A stretch of DNA of 64,000 bases from CALLVY01 sp937899855 (lineage in GTDB: Bacteria > Bacteroidota > Bacteroidia > Chitinophagales > Saprospiraceae): NCBI GenBank assembly GCA_039820405.1, contig JBCBQC010000017.1:8745-72744 (forward strand), written 5' to 3'. The notes under the pieces are model-generated. The model ran no database searches and had not been told where the DNA came from. It worked only from the letters and a program-made list of their open reading frames with translations. Shown one piece after another: positions 54,033 to 62,565 of the stretch. Both the position numbers and the translations under genes were made by a program. How positions within the stretch are numbered: the first letter of the stretch is position 1; the number at the start of each line of letters is the position of its first letter.

Positions 54033-54979
54033 TGGTCTATTTTTTGGAGGGAGTAGCCGATTTCTTGACCCGTATGCGGAGCGATGCTGTCGAAATGCGC
54101 CAATTGGTAGCCCGCCTTGTAGAAGGTAACTTTAACAAACTTGGCTTGCTGGGTCGGAGGGATTTCCAATTCGTACCAGCCAAAGACATCGGTATAGGTC
54201 GCCGAGTTTTGGACGCTGACCCGGACACTGTCCAGGGGCAGTTCGTTTTCATAATCCAGGATGCGTCCGTGAATCTTGCCCAAGCCTTCGAGTTGGACTT
54301 CGAGGTAGATGGATCGTTGGTCCGTCAGCAGGTACTCTGCATTCCGGTTGGTCGGGAAATAGGGTTGGGGATGGTCGATGCTGATGACCGCTTTCTGATT
54401 GCGATAATTTAGCGACAGCCCTTTAAAAGTAGCCTGGCCCTTAGCGTCGATCCGCTCCTCCTCCCGGGTGTCGCCAATGTCCAGGATGACCTTGCCCTGA
54501 TTGCGGAGGATCCGATCGCCTTTGCCCTTTTTACCGTGAACCAGCACCGTTACCGAAAAGGCATCCAAGGTTCTACCTTCCCACCAATCGCGCAGGGAGT
54601 AACCCGAGAATTCCGCCAGACCCGCGGGTAGGGTAATCAGGACGCTCAAAGCCACTACCCACGGCCACCATTTGGCCTTAAAGGGGGGCTCCGAAGGATC
54701 GGTAGTTTTGGTAGGGGGAGGGCTAATCTGTTCTTCCCCCTCCAGCTGTTCGATGATGGTCAACAAGGCGTCGTGAACTTGCGCCAGCGAGGTATCTTTT
54801 TCTTCAACCGTCAGGATACCCCGGCGATCGGCCTGCAGGTACGTTTCAAAGCGACTGGATTGTAAAATGACCTCGTGGTACAGGTTGGGATCTCCACTAC
54901 GCTCGGTAATCTGGAGCAGTTCCTGAATGGCTTGCAGCGTTTTTCCACGGGCGATAAGTTGGCGTAAGTGAGCTTTCAA
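54029..54979 (-). CDS. EAD11-like domain, TM helix and regulatory-like domain protein
   Basis: The product has 316 residues starting with TTG (54979); an in-frame TAA upstream leaves no ATG. Residues 5-80 match my memory of effector-associated domain 11 (QLIARGKTLQAIQELLQI, ILQSSRFETYLQADRRGILT), a helical adaptor of NTP-dependent conflict systems. A single TM helix spans about 104-122, and the periplasmic side holds a carboxypeptidase regulatory-like beta-sandwich (about 235-312, IHGRILDYENELPLDSVRVS). The stop overlaps the ATG of the secreted TPR gene. This gives a link between a cytosolic adaptor and a periplasmic repeat protein. The domain call is from pattern memory, not a search. Confidence 0.8.
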   Translation of the reverse strand: MKAHLRQLIARGKTLQAIQELLQITERSGDPNLYHEVILQSSRFETYLQADRRGILTVEEKDTSLAQVHDALLTIIEQLEGEEQISPPPTKTTDPSEPPFKAKWWPWVVALSVLITLPAGLAEFSGYSLRDWWEGRTLDAFSVTVLVHGKKGKGDRILRNQGKVILDIGDTREEERIDAKGQATFKGLSLNYRNQKAVISIDHPQPYFPTNRNAEYLLTDQRSIYLEVQLEGLGKIHGRILDYENELPLDSVRVSVQNSATYTDVFGWYELEIPPTQQAKFVKVTFYKAGYQLAHFDSIAPHTGQEIGYSLQKIDQ

Positions 54980-55010
54980 AGGAGGAAGGGTTTGGACTTC
55001 GACAATTGGT

Positions 55011-55041
55011 TAAAATTAAGCCCCATTTGGCGACCGCTCAA
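55011..55041 (-). promoter_or_regulatory. Candidate promoter of the EAD11/TPR operon
   Basis: On the minus strand TTG (55041-55039), 20-nt spacer, TAATTTTA (55018-55011), seven of eight at TAnnTTTG. Transcription would start near 55005, 26 bp before the TTG start codon. Confidence 0.5.
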
Positions 55042-55353
55042 TAGTTAGAAATGATGAAGTCGGGTCGTTGGGAATGTGGAGGTAGGGGGGAGCGGTCCTC
55101 TGGGGACGGATACCGTCCGAGGTGAGTGAACGGTTTGGGGGAGGCTGGTTTTAAATACGGGTCCGGTTTACTGGTGGGAGTTGGTGGGTCAATGCCTGTT
55201 GAGGGGGTAGACCTGGGTTGAATGGTACGGCTGGCATTGAAGGGGAGCGACCGGGAGTGTGTGGGTGAAGACTTTTGTGCGTGTTTTGTTATGAGGTAGG
55301 GCCACATCTTTTTGATGAATGGGGCATTGGTTAGTGGATGAGGGGGCTGGACA

Positions 55354-55640
55354 AAATTTGGGGCTTGGGAGGGATCCCACCCACAAGGCACAACCCGCTG
55401 TCGGCCTCCTCGACGGCTACCGTATTGCGTACAGCTCCGTCACCCAACCTAGAGTTCCCACTCTAGCTGGTTGAAAATATACCGAGCTTTTCCTTCGCTA
55501 GCAGTGGAAAATCTCCTAATATAGACGCTTTTGCGAGTGAAATTCCATAAATATTTTTCGTCTATCACTCAAAAAACGCCTCTAAGTCCTTGATAATCAG
55601 CGAGAAAAAACTTTCAAAAAAAGTAGCAAAATGAAAAAAG
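55354..55640 (+). repeat. Structured intergenic element, copy C
   Basis: The most diverged copy. It keeps AAATTTGGGGCTTGGG with hairpin GGGAGGG/CCCACCC, ACAGCTCCGTCACCCA, the hairpin CTAGAGT (55449-55455) / ACTCTAG (55460-55466), GACGCTTTTG, AAATTCCATAAATATT and TTGATAATCAGCGAGAAAAAA. CCACTCTAGC (55458-55467) can pair with GCTAGCAGTGG (55497-55507) in place of CTAGAGT. The letters differ from copies A and B on both sides of these stems but pairing is kept. Neighbouring genes are on the opposite strand, so it is not a leader of either. Confidence 0.78.
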
Positions 55641-55668
55641 GTCAAATGCGAAAGTACCGCATTTGACC
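55634..55668 (-). terminator. Rho-independent terminator of the thiolase gene
   Basis: GGTCAAATGCG (55640-55650) pairs perfectly with CGCATTTGACC (55658-55668). On the minus strand it is followed by six T. It lies 33 bp after the thiolase stop. Confidence 0.9.
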
Positions 55669-55700
55669 CTGTGGAAGCGTTCCGGGGGTTTCAGAGAAGC

Positions 55701-56879
55701 CTACATCCGTTCGATAATGATCGACGAGGCGCCCCCACCGCCGTTGCAGATGGCGGCCAAGCCCACCGACGCCTCCTTCTGGTGGAGGACGTTGTTCAGC
55801 GTCGTCAAAATCCGCGAGCCAGAGCTGCCGAGGGGGTGTCCCAGGGAGACGGCCCCACCAAATACATTGACCTGATCTTCCGACAGTCCCATTTCCTGGT
55901 TAAAGGCCATGGTCACCACGGCGAAAGCCTCGTTGACCTCGTAGTAGTCGATGTCGCTGGTCTGCATACCGGCCAGTTGCAGGGCTTTGCGCGCGGCGAG
56001 GGGAGGGGTAGTCGTAAACCACTCGGGGGCCTGTGCGGCATCGGCAAAAGATAGGATTTTGGCGATGGGCTTGAGGCCCAATGCCTCCGCCTTTTCCTTG
56101 CTGACCAGGACGAGGGCCGAAGCGCCATCGTTGATGGTCGAAGCGTTGGCGGCCGTCACGGTACCGTCCTTGCTAAAGGCCGCGCGGAGTTGGGGAATTT
56201 TTTCAAACTTTACCTTGTGGAATTCTTCGTCGGTACTCACCAGCAGCGGGTCGCGCTTGCGTTGGGGAACCGATACGGGGACGATTTCCGCCCCCAGCTC
56301 CCCCGACTCGGTAGCGGCGGCCGCACGGTGGTACGACTGGATCGCAAAACGGTCCTGCTCCTCGCGGCTGATGTCGTACTTTTTCGCCGTCGCATCGGCA
56401 CAAACGCCCATCGCCATCTGGCCGTAGACGTCTACCAAGCCGTCCTTCTGCAGGCCATCGACGATCTGGCTGGCGCCAAATTTGTGCCCCCAACGGGTCT
56501 GGGGCAGGTAGAAGGGTACCCGCGACATGTTTTCCATCCCTCCGGCCACGATGATGTCCTGATGGCCCAGCATGATGCTCTGCGCCCCCAGCATCACCGC
56601 CTTCATCCCCGACGAGCACACCTTATTGATCGTGGTACAAGGCACGTCCTGACCGATTCCGGCCCCCAGGGCCGCTTGCCGCGCCGGTGCCTGTCCCAAG
56701 TTGGCCTGGCACACGTTGCCCATCAAGACCTCCTGGACCTGATCCGCCGTGACGCCGGCCTTTTCGAGGGCGCCCTTGATCGCGGTCGATCCCAATTGGG
56801 GGGCGGGGATACTGGCTAATGCGCCCCCGAAGCTGCCCATCGGCGTTCGGACGGCGGAGACGATATACACTTCTTTCAT
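55701..56879 (-). CDS. Acetyl-CoA C-acyltransferase (thiolase)
   Basis: The product has 392 residues from ATG 56879. The nucleophilic Cys is C88 (INKVCSSGMKAVML); NEAFAVVTMA and the GGAVSLGHPLGSSG His motif are present, and the second Cys is in AICNGGGGASSIIIERM (C378). It condenses or cleaves acyl-CoA, in beta-oxidation or acetoacetyl-CoA formation; the two cannot be told apart here. Its length and full motif set show an intact enzyme. It is in the same direction as the glycan genes upstream, separated by 111 bp. Confidence 0.95.
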   Translation of the reverse strand: MKEVYIVSAVRTPMGSFGGALASIPAPQLGSTAIKGALEKAGVTADQVQEVLMGNVCQANLGQAPARQAALGAGIGQDVPCTTINKVCSSGMKAVMLGAQSIMLGHQDIIVAGGMENMSRVPFYLPQTRWGHKFGASQIVDGLQKDGLVDVYGQMAMGVCADATAKKYDISREEQDRFAIQSYHRAAAATESGELGAEIVPVSVPQRKRDPLLVSTDEEFHKVKFEKIPQLRAAFSKDGTVTAANASTINDGASALVLVSKEKAEALGLKPIAKILSFADAAQAPEWFTTTPPLAARKALQLAGMQTSDIDYYEVNEAFAVVTMAFNQEMGLSEDQVNVFGGAVSLGHPLGSSGSRILTTLNNVLHQKEASVGLAAICNGGGGASSIIIERM

Positions 56880-56990
56880 GAATGCTATAGTTTGGTGTGG
56901 TAATATTTGGTTTTTATTTACGATCCTAAAGTTACGCAGTTCGCAACATTTAACGATATAATCGGTGGCCAATCTTTTGCCACCACCGCT

Positions 56991-58859
56991 CTATTCATCC
57001 AACCGCTCGAAGACGGAATTGTTGCTCTTAAACTCGGGAATCAAGCGCTTCAGCGCTAGCACGACCGCCTCGGTACTATCCGTATCAATCAGTTGAAGGA
57101 TGTCGGCGCTCGCCCGCCGGACCAGCGCGTGGTCGTACTCCCGCACCCGGGCGATCATGATTTTAGGGTGGTGGGTCCCGATGCTTTGTTCCGCATCGTT
57201 GAGCAATTCTTCGTAGAGCTTTTCGCCCGGCCGGAGCCCGGTGTAAACTATGGAGATGTCCTGATCCACTTCCAGCCCCGATAGCCGAATCATCTTGCGC
57301 GCCAGGTCGACAATCTTGATGGATTGCCCCATATCGAAAACAAAAATTTCACCGCCCTTGCCCATCGCCCCCGCTTCGAGTACCAGTTGGCAAGCCTCGG
57401 GGATGGTCATAAAGTAACGCGACATTTCGGGGTGGGTGACGGTTACGGGGCCGCCCTTGGCGATTTGCTTTTTAAACAGGGGAATGACCGAGCCGTTTGA
57501 GCCCAGGACGTTGCCAAAGCGGGTGGTGATGAATTGGGTCCGCTGGCTGCCCCGCCGGAGCTGGCGATCGAGCGATTGTACGTAGATTTCGGCCAGTCGC
57601 TTGCTGGCGCCCATGATGCTGGTGGGGTTGACCGCCTTGTCGGTACTCACGAAGACGAAGCGTTGGCAATCGTACTGCACCGCGAGGTCGGCTAGGGTTT
57701 GGGTACCGAGCAGGTTGGTCCGCAGGGCCTCCTGCGGATGTTTTTCCATCAGGGGGACGTGTTTGTAGGCCGCGGCGTGGTAGACGAGGTCGGGACGGTA
57801 GTCGCTAAAGATCTGCTGCATCCGCTTGGCGTCGCGGACGTCGCCGATGACCGTGGTGTAATTTTCAAAGCGAAAGATGGCCCGAAATTCCAATTCCAAA
57901 TTGTGGAGGGGCGTTTCGGCTTGGTCGAGTAAAATGAGGCGCTGGGGTTCAAACTGGATGACCTGCCGTGCGATTTCACTGCCAATTGATCCCGCTGCTC
58001 CCGTCACCAGAATGGTCTTGCCACGCAGTTGCGCCCGGATTTTTTCGACGTCCAATTTGATGGTATCCCGCTGGAGCAAATCCTCGATCCGCAGCTCGCG
58101 AATTTGGCGAAAACTCAACTCCCCGTTGATCCACTTGTCCATCGGTGGGACGTGGAGCACCTTCACTTTGTGCTGTAGGCATTGCTCCGCAATTTCCTGC
58201 TTTTGCGGCGGCGATAGGTCGATCGTGGAGATGACCAGGACGTCGGGTTGGGAGCTCATCAAGAAACGTCCGAGCTGCCGGGCCGGGTAAATGGGAACGC
58301 CCAGGAGTCGCTTCTTGCGGAGGGTCGCGTCGTTGTCGAAAAAGGCGATGACCTGGTAATTGGTACCCCGGTCGCGATCGAGCGTCTGTTTGGTCACCAC
58401 CCCCGCCGAATCGGCACCGTAGATGGCCACCCGGCGTTTGTCCTTGTTGTGGTTGCGCAGTTCCAGGTAGAGGATTTTGACCATGGCCCGGTAACTGGTG
58501 AGGAGGAAAACGCTGACGAAAAAGTCGATGAGTAGAATGGAGAAGGGGAGGACGTAATCGGTGGTAAAGTAGAAGCTGACAAAATTGAGGAGGCCGAGTA
58601 GGGCACTGCTGGTACTGATGGCCAAAAAGAGGCGTTGGGCATCTTCGATGCTGGTCTGAAAAATGATGCCCGAATAGGTTTTGTAAGCCAAAAAACTCAG
58701 CAGGCGCAGCCCCATGAGAACGGGAACGCCCGCGTACAAAAAGCGGTATTCGATTTGGTCGAGGTCAAAGTTGAAACGCAGCAGATTGGCGAGGGCGAGG
58801 GAGAGCAAGCAGGTTCCCAGGTCGATCAATAATATGCCCCATCGCGGAAGATTCAACAA
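56991..58859 (-). CDS. Membrane-bound nucleotide-sugar 4,6-dehydratase (PglF/WbpM/CapD type)
   Basis: The product has 622 residues. Four TM helices occupy about 8-130, then a CoA-binding-like Rossmann domain (142-250) and a second SDR domain from 281 with TGAAGSIGSE (286-295). The active site region VSTDKAVNPTSIMGASKR has Met (M416) in place of the usual SDR Tyr with K420, as in PglF and WbpM. It likely converts UDP-GlcNAc to the 4-keto-6-deoxy sugar. It is 21 bp downstream of the sugar transferase gene. Confidence 0.94.
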   Translation of the reverse strand: MLNLPRWGILLIDLGTCLLSLALANLLRFNFDLDQIEYRFLYAGVPVLMGLRLLSFLAYKTYSGIIFQTSIEDAQRLFLAISTSSALLGLLNFVSFYFTTDYVLPFSILLIDFFVSVFLLTSYRAMVKILYLELRNHNKDKRRVAIYGADSAGVVTKQTLDRDRGTNYQVIAFFDNDATLRKKRLLGVPIYPARQLGRFLMSSQPDVLVISTIDLSPPQKQEIAEQCLQHKVKVLHVPPMDKWINGELSFRQIRELRIEDLLQRDTIKLDVEKIRAQLRGKTILVTGAAGSIGSEIARQVIQFEPQRLILLDQAETPLHNLELEFRAIFRFENYTTVIGDVRDAKRMQQIFSDYRPDLVYHAAAYKHVPLMEKHPQEALRTNLLGTQTLADLAVQYDCQRFVFVSTDKAVNPTSIMGASKRLAEIYVQSLDRQLRRGSQRTQFITTRFGNVLGSNGSVIPLFKKQIAKGGPVTVTHPEMSRYFMTIPEACQLVLEAGAMGKGGEIFVFDMGQSIKIVDLARKMIRLSGLEVDQDISIVYTGLRPGEKLYEELLNDAEQSIGTHHPKIMIARVREYDHALVRRASADILQLIDTDSTEAVVLALKRLIPEFKSNNSVFERLDE

Positions 58860-58880
58860 TTGCTCGGTATTTATCGGTGG

Positions 58881-59471
58881 TTAAGAGGTCCAGAGTTTGG
58901 CCAGGGTTTTCCAAATGATTTTGACGTCGGTGCCCAAGCTGCGCTCCTGGATGTAACGCCGACTTAGGGCCAGCTTTTGGGGCAGAATGTCCTGGATATA
59001 AGTCTGCTCCGGGTTGCTGCTTTGCGCCAGGAGTTCGCCTTCTTGAAGGTACTCCAGGGTCGCGTAGTCGGTCAGACCGGGCCGGACCCGCAGCGTTTGT
59101 TTTTCCTCCTCCGTAAAATGCTGAACGTAATGTGGCACTTCCGGCCGTGGCCCCACGATACTCATGTCGCCGATCAGGATGTTCCACAACTGGGGCAGCT
59201 CATCCAGGCGGTAGCGGCGGAGAAAATGGCCGATTGGCGTAATGCGTTGATCCGTCGATCCCAAACTCAGCAGCCCTTCGCGATCCGAAGCCGGACGCAT
59301 CGTCCGAAATTTATACAGGCGAAAAGGTTGTTCCCCTTTCCCAATCCGCTCCTGCTCGTAAATCACCCCGCCCCGAGAATCCAGTACGATGGCCAGGGCG
59401 ATGATCAGAAGGAGGGGCCACAAGACTAAGAGGGCCGCACTCACCAGCAGCAGATCGAGCGCGCGTTTCAT
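58881..59471 (-). CDS. Small phosphoglycosyl transferase (PglC type)
   Basis: The product has 196 residues, the size of monotopic PglC. A single N-terminal hydrophobic helix (RALDLLLVSAALLVLWPLLL) forms the re-entrant membrane segment. IYEQERIGKGEQPFRLYKFR, TMRP and the catalytic Asp-Glu of RRYRLDELPQLWNILIGDMS are present, followed by IVGPRPE. It transfers phospho-sugar from a UDP-sugar to undecaprenyl phosphate. The start overlaps the stop of the aminotransferase gene by 4 bp (ATGA). Confidence 0.94.
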   Translation of the reverse strand: MKRALDLLLVSAALLVLWPLLLIIALAIVLDSRGGVIYEQERIGKGEQPFRLYKFRTMRPASDREGLLSLGSTDQRITPIGHFLRRYRLDELPQLWNILIGDMSIVGPRPEVPHYVQHFTEEEKQTLRVRPGLTDYATLEYLQEGELLAQSSNPEQTYIQDILPQKLALSRRYIQERSLGTDVKIIWKTLAKLWTS

Positions 59472-60718
59472 TCGGTCACTTCGCTTGGAATGATGAGGGG
59501 AAGGGTTTCGCGTTCGGTCGATTGTACCACCGCACTCACCACCCGACCGACGTTGGCCTCACTCAGGTCGTAGTACACGGGCAGGGTGATTTCCCGATGC
59601 CAGGCATCGCGGGCCACGGGGAAATCTTCCATGCGGTAACCGCGCTTTTTATATACCGTGAGTAGGGGCAGGGGTTTGTAATGGACGTTGACGCTGACCC
59701 CAAGGGCAAAGATCATCCGGATGATGTTGTTGCGCTCCTCGAGGCTGATGTCGCGGATCCGCAGTAGAAAAAGGTGGCAGGAGGATTCCTTATCCGCGCT
59801 GTGGAAATGGGGCAGTTCCGCCCGGTCGTAATTTTCCAAAGCCTCGACGTACTGCTCCATGATCTGTCGCCGCCGCGGCAGGGTATCCTCCCGGTACCGG
59901 CGGATTTCCACCAGCCCCATCGCCGCCAGGACGTCCGGCATGTTGCATTTGTAGCCCGCTTCCACCACGTCGTATTCCCAGGCGTTGGTCCCCAGCTTGG
60001 CCAGGGCGTCCTTGCTCTGTCCGTGGAGGGAGCGCACGTTGAGGAGTTGGTACAACTGATCGTTGTCGAAGGGAGCGGGCATGTTGAAACAGATGGCACC
60101 CCCCTCCGCCGTGGCGATGTTCTTGACCGCGTGAAAGGAGAACACCGCCGCATCGCACCAGCTCGCCGCCGAGCGTCCCCGGTAGCGCGCACCAATCGAA
60201 TGCGCCGCATCGGCGATCAGGGCGATCCGCCCGAGCTGTTCCTGCACCTCATTGTCGGCCCTGAAGCGGCGCATAACCTCTTCGCTTTCGATGATTCGCC
60301 ACAGGTCGAGGTAGTCGGCGGGCAATCCCCCGAGATCGACGGGGACGATGACCTTGGTCCGCTCGGTAATGGCGGCGGCCACCTGCTCGGGGTCGATGGT
60401 GAGGGTATCGGGTAGGACGTCGACCATCACGGGGCGGGCCCCGCAGTGGAGGACCACATTGGCGGTGGCGCAGTAGGTGTAGGCGGGGATAATTACCTCA
60501 TCGCCTTCGCCCACGCCCAACCAGCGCAGGAGCAGCTCCAGCCCCATGGTGGCCGAGCTGACGCAGAGGGCCCGGGGGATTTGACTGAGCTCGGCGACCT
60601 CCTTCTCCAGGCTCTTGGTGACGGGCCCGGTGGTGATCCAGCCGGATTCGAGGACTTCGCGGACGGCATCGATGGTGGCCGCGTCGATTCGGGGGGGCGA
60701 AAAGGGAATTTTGTGCAT
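59468..60718 (-). CDS. DegT/DnrJ/EryC1/StrS family sugar aminotransferase (PglE type)
   Basis: The product has 416 residues. The PLP-binding Lys is K199 (VFSFHAVKNIATAEGG) and the ring-stacking Asp is D170 (LIADAAHSIGA). N-terminal IPFSPPRIDAATIDAVREVL and SSATMGLELLLRWLGVG fit the family. It probably adds an amino group to the 4-keto sugar made by the PglF-type enzyme downstream in the same operon. No acetyltransferase (PglD) gene is present here. A TAAATTTG box (60742-60735) is its likely promoter. Confidence 0.95.
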   Translation of the reverse strand: MHKIPFSPPRIDAATIDAVREVLESGWITTGPVTKSLEKEVAELSQIPRALCVSSATMGLELLLRWLGVGEGDEVIIPAYTYCATANVVLHCGARPVMVDVLPDTLTIDPEQVAAAITERTKVIVPVDLGGLPADYLDLWRIIESEEVMRRFRADNEVQEQLGRIALIADAAHSIGARYRGRSAASWCDAAVFSFHAVKNIATAEGGAICFNMPAPFDNDQLYQLLNVRSLHGQSKDALAKLGTNAWEYDVVEAGYKCNMPDVLAAMGLVEIRRYREDTLPRRRQIMEQYVEALENYDRAELPHFHSADKESSCHLFLLRIRDISLEERNNIIRMIFALGVSVNVHYKPLPLLTVYKKRGYRMEDFPVARDAWHREITLPVYYDLSEANVGRVVSAVVQSTERETLPLIIPSEVTE

Positions 60719-60734
60719 CCGATTAAAATTTGGA

Positions 60735-60742
60735 CAAATTTA
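60735..60742 (-). promoter_or_regulatory. Candidate -7 box for the glycan operon
   Basis: TAAATTTG on the minus strand, 17 bp before the aminotransferase ATG, matches TAnnTTTG fully. No good upstream box at normal spacing, so it is tentative. Confidence 0.4.
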
Positions 60743-60816
60743 CGGTATAATGTCGAATCTAGCACGGCCAAAGGGGGATGGAGTGGGGGTGGGCAAAAAA
60801 TATTTCCCCAGCTGAC

Positions 60817-60847
60817 TTGTTTATTTAAAAGCTATCTTCTATATTTG
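60817..60847 (+). promoter_or_regulatory. Promoter of the initiator tRNA gene
   Basis: TTG (60817-60819), 20-nt spacer, TATATTTG (60840-60847), full match at the -7 box. Transcription would begin around 60854, 25 bp before the mature tRNA. Confidence 0.7.
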
Positions 60848-60878
60848 CAATCCGGTTGAAAGTAGCCGAGTATAATAT

Positions 60879-60951
<73 letters not shown>

Positions 60952-60956
60952 CAAGG

Positions 60957-60990
60957 AAAGCCTGTAAGTCGTTGACTTACGGGCTTTTGT
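60957..60990 (+). terminator. Terminator of the tRNA gene
   Basis: AAAGCCTGTAAGTC (60957-60970) pairs with GACTTACGGGCTTT (60974-60987) around a GTT loop with one wobble, followed by TGTGTTT. Confidence 0.8.
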
Positions 60991-61110
60991 GTTTCTAGGG
61001 CCACACCCAGTGGGCGTTACAGGGGCAAAATGGAGGCGCATTGGGAGCAATTACTTCAAGTGTTAATGTCGTAAACAAATTACTATTTGATGTGATCTTG
61101 TTGTATCTTG

Positions 61111-61716
61111 ATGAGGATATCAATCGCTACGACCATGATACGCCTTTTCCTCATTTTATCTTGGTGCTTCTTCCTTTGTCTCAGCTTGGGCTGTGAAGGA
61201 TGTGAACAGAGCGCCATTGGAGAAGAGTGCCCGGATGAGCCTTACGGTGATTTTTTTATCGTTTTGGATCGTATTGAAGTACTTGGATTTGTTTGTCCAT
61301 ATCAGGATTTTCCCGATGAGGATATCTGGCGAGATAAGGACAATTGGTCCGGTACAATTGATGATCTGGACAAGTACTACGTCAAAATAAGGGTGGATGG
61401 TTTTTGTGACAACATTGGGAAAACCGAGCCTTTTCCCATCGTACGTAATGGAGTTGATGATATTGGAGTGGAGGCAGTGGTGCTTAATGGTCGGAAGGGT
61501 TTTCGGGTAAACGATGTACCCATCGATCGACAATTGACTTTGACCATCAATTTTCGAGAGTCTTGTCACGATGCAGCCTGTAACTTTTGTATCAATGAAA
61601 CCGGCAAACCTGACCACCGGGTAAAATTTACGGCAATTGGTACCCAGAATAATGTAGATAACCTAGACGTATTTGCCGTAAGGCTATTCAGTGATAGTGA
61701 AGATTGTAAATGCTAA
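61111..61716 (+). CDS. Hypothetical cysteine-rich lipoprotein
   Basis: The product has 201 residues from ATG 61111; ATG 61135 would give the more usual short signal MIRLFLILSWCFFLCLSLGC. The lipobox is SLGC, followed by a Cys-rich region (CEGCEQSAIGEECPDEP) and further cysteines near FCDNIG, SCHDAACNFC and the C-terminal EDCKC. No family recognised. Its end overlaps the next gene by 7 bp, so they are cotranscribed. GC content is lower than in the core genes. Confidence 0.75.
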   Translation: MRISIATTMIRLFLILSWCFFLCLSLGCEGCEQSAIGEECPDEPYGDFFIVLDRIEVLGFVCPYQDFPDEDIWRDKDNWSGTIDDLDKYYVKIRVDGFCDNIGKTEPFPIVRNGVDDIGVEAVVLNGRKGFRVNDVPIDRQLTLTINFRESCHDAACNFCINETGKPDHRVKFTAIGTQNNVDNLDVFAVRLFSDSEDCKC

Positions 61717-62543
61717 ATCACTTTGGGATGAATTACACTACGCTATTTTTGACTGCAATCATTTCCTTGATCTCGTGTCAGCAAATTGATCCGATTGAGG
61801 ATTTAATTCCCAAAAAGTTTGAAAAGATAAGCCAGCTGGCGGCACTCAATGGTTTGGGGCCAGTGCTTCACGAGGCAGTGGGAACCATCGCCGTGACGGA
61901 CCTAAAATCTTTTGGTTCCGAAGCGCTTTGGGGAGGGGATGCGGCTACGGGAATCAGTGGTAGTTTTTATGATGCTACGGGCAGGGTATTACACGGTCCC
62001 ATCGTAATGGGCGATATCGTGGTCCATCCCGACATTGATATCCAATATTACAGCTCCCAAGGTGAACATCGTAAAACGGTACAAAACTACATGGGCTTCA
62101 ATCAGATCATCAGTCTCTTCCCGATCAATGGTGGCGAAGTCCCCCTCGTAGAGGAGTCCATCTACCTCCCTCGCCAGCTCTACGTTCACGATCCCTTTGT
62201 CCGTGGTGGTGAGGGACGTATTTCAACTGGTTCGACGATTAACTGGAATGCCGACCCCAACAACCATAATGGCGTTTTTATCCTCCTGGATTACCTGCCG
62301 GCAGACGAAGAAAACGCTGGTCTTCCATCAGTGGATTACCTGGCTCACCAGAAGCTACTTTATACCGAGGACAGCGGTATCTATCGATTTAAGCCCAGTG
62401 ATTTTCAAAAAATCCCAGATGGAGGCTATACTAATATCCTCATTGGTCGGGGCGATTACGTCTTCGCCACGGGGACCGATCAAGAAACTTATATCGTCTA
62501 CAGTTTCTCCGGCGCCACTACTTCCTTTTACATCGATAAATAA
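61710..62543 (+). CDS. Hypothetical lipoprotein
   Basis: The product has 277 residues from ATG 61710, which overlaps the end of the upstream gene (ATGCTAA), or 271 from ATG 61728. The signal MNYTTLFLTAIISLISC has lipobox LISC. The mature part is beta-rich (YSFSGATTSFYIDK at the end) with VGTIAVTDLKSF and YLPRQLYVHDPFVRGG, and matches no family I know. With the preceding gene it forms a small lipoprotein pair. Confidence 0.75.
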   Translation: MLNHFGMNYTTLFLTAIISLISCQQIDPIEDLIPKKFEKISQLAALNGLGPVLHEAVGTIAVTDLKSFGSEALWGGDAATGISGSFYDATGRVLHGPIVMGDIVVHPDIDIQYYSSQGEHRKTVQNYMGFNQIISLFPINGGEVPLVEESIYLPRQLYVHDPFVRGGEGRISTGSTINWNADPNNHNGVFILLDYLPADEENAGLPSVDYLAHQKLLYTEDSGIYRFKPSDFQKIPDGGYTNILIGRGDYVFATGTDQETYIVYSFSGATTSFYIDK

Positions 62544-62565
62544 AGTAGAACCATTGCGTCGTAAC

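Larger units (their letters stand above)
54980..55700. other. Intergenic region holding promoter of the EAD11 operon and element copy C, 721 bp
   Basis: On the left is the promoter of the minus-strand operon (55011-55041). 55042-55353 has only a small hairpin GGACGG-ata-CCGTCC (55105-55119). About 55354-55640 is copy C, which ends at the thiolase terminator (55634-55668). Confidence 0.65.
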
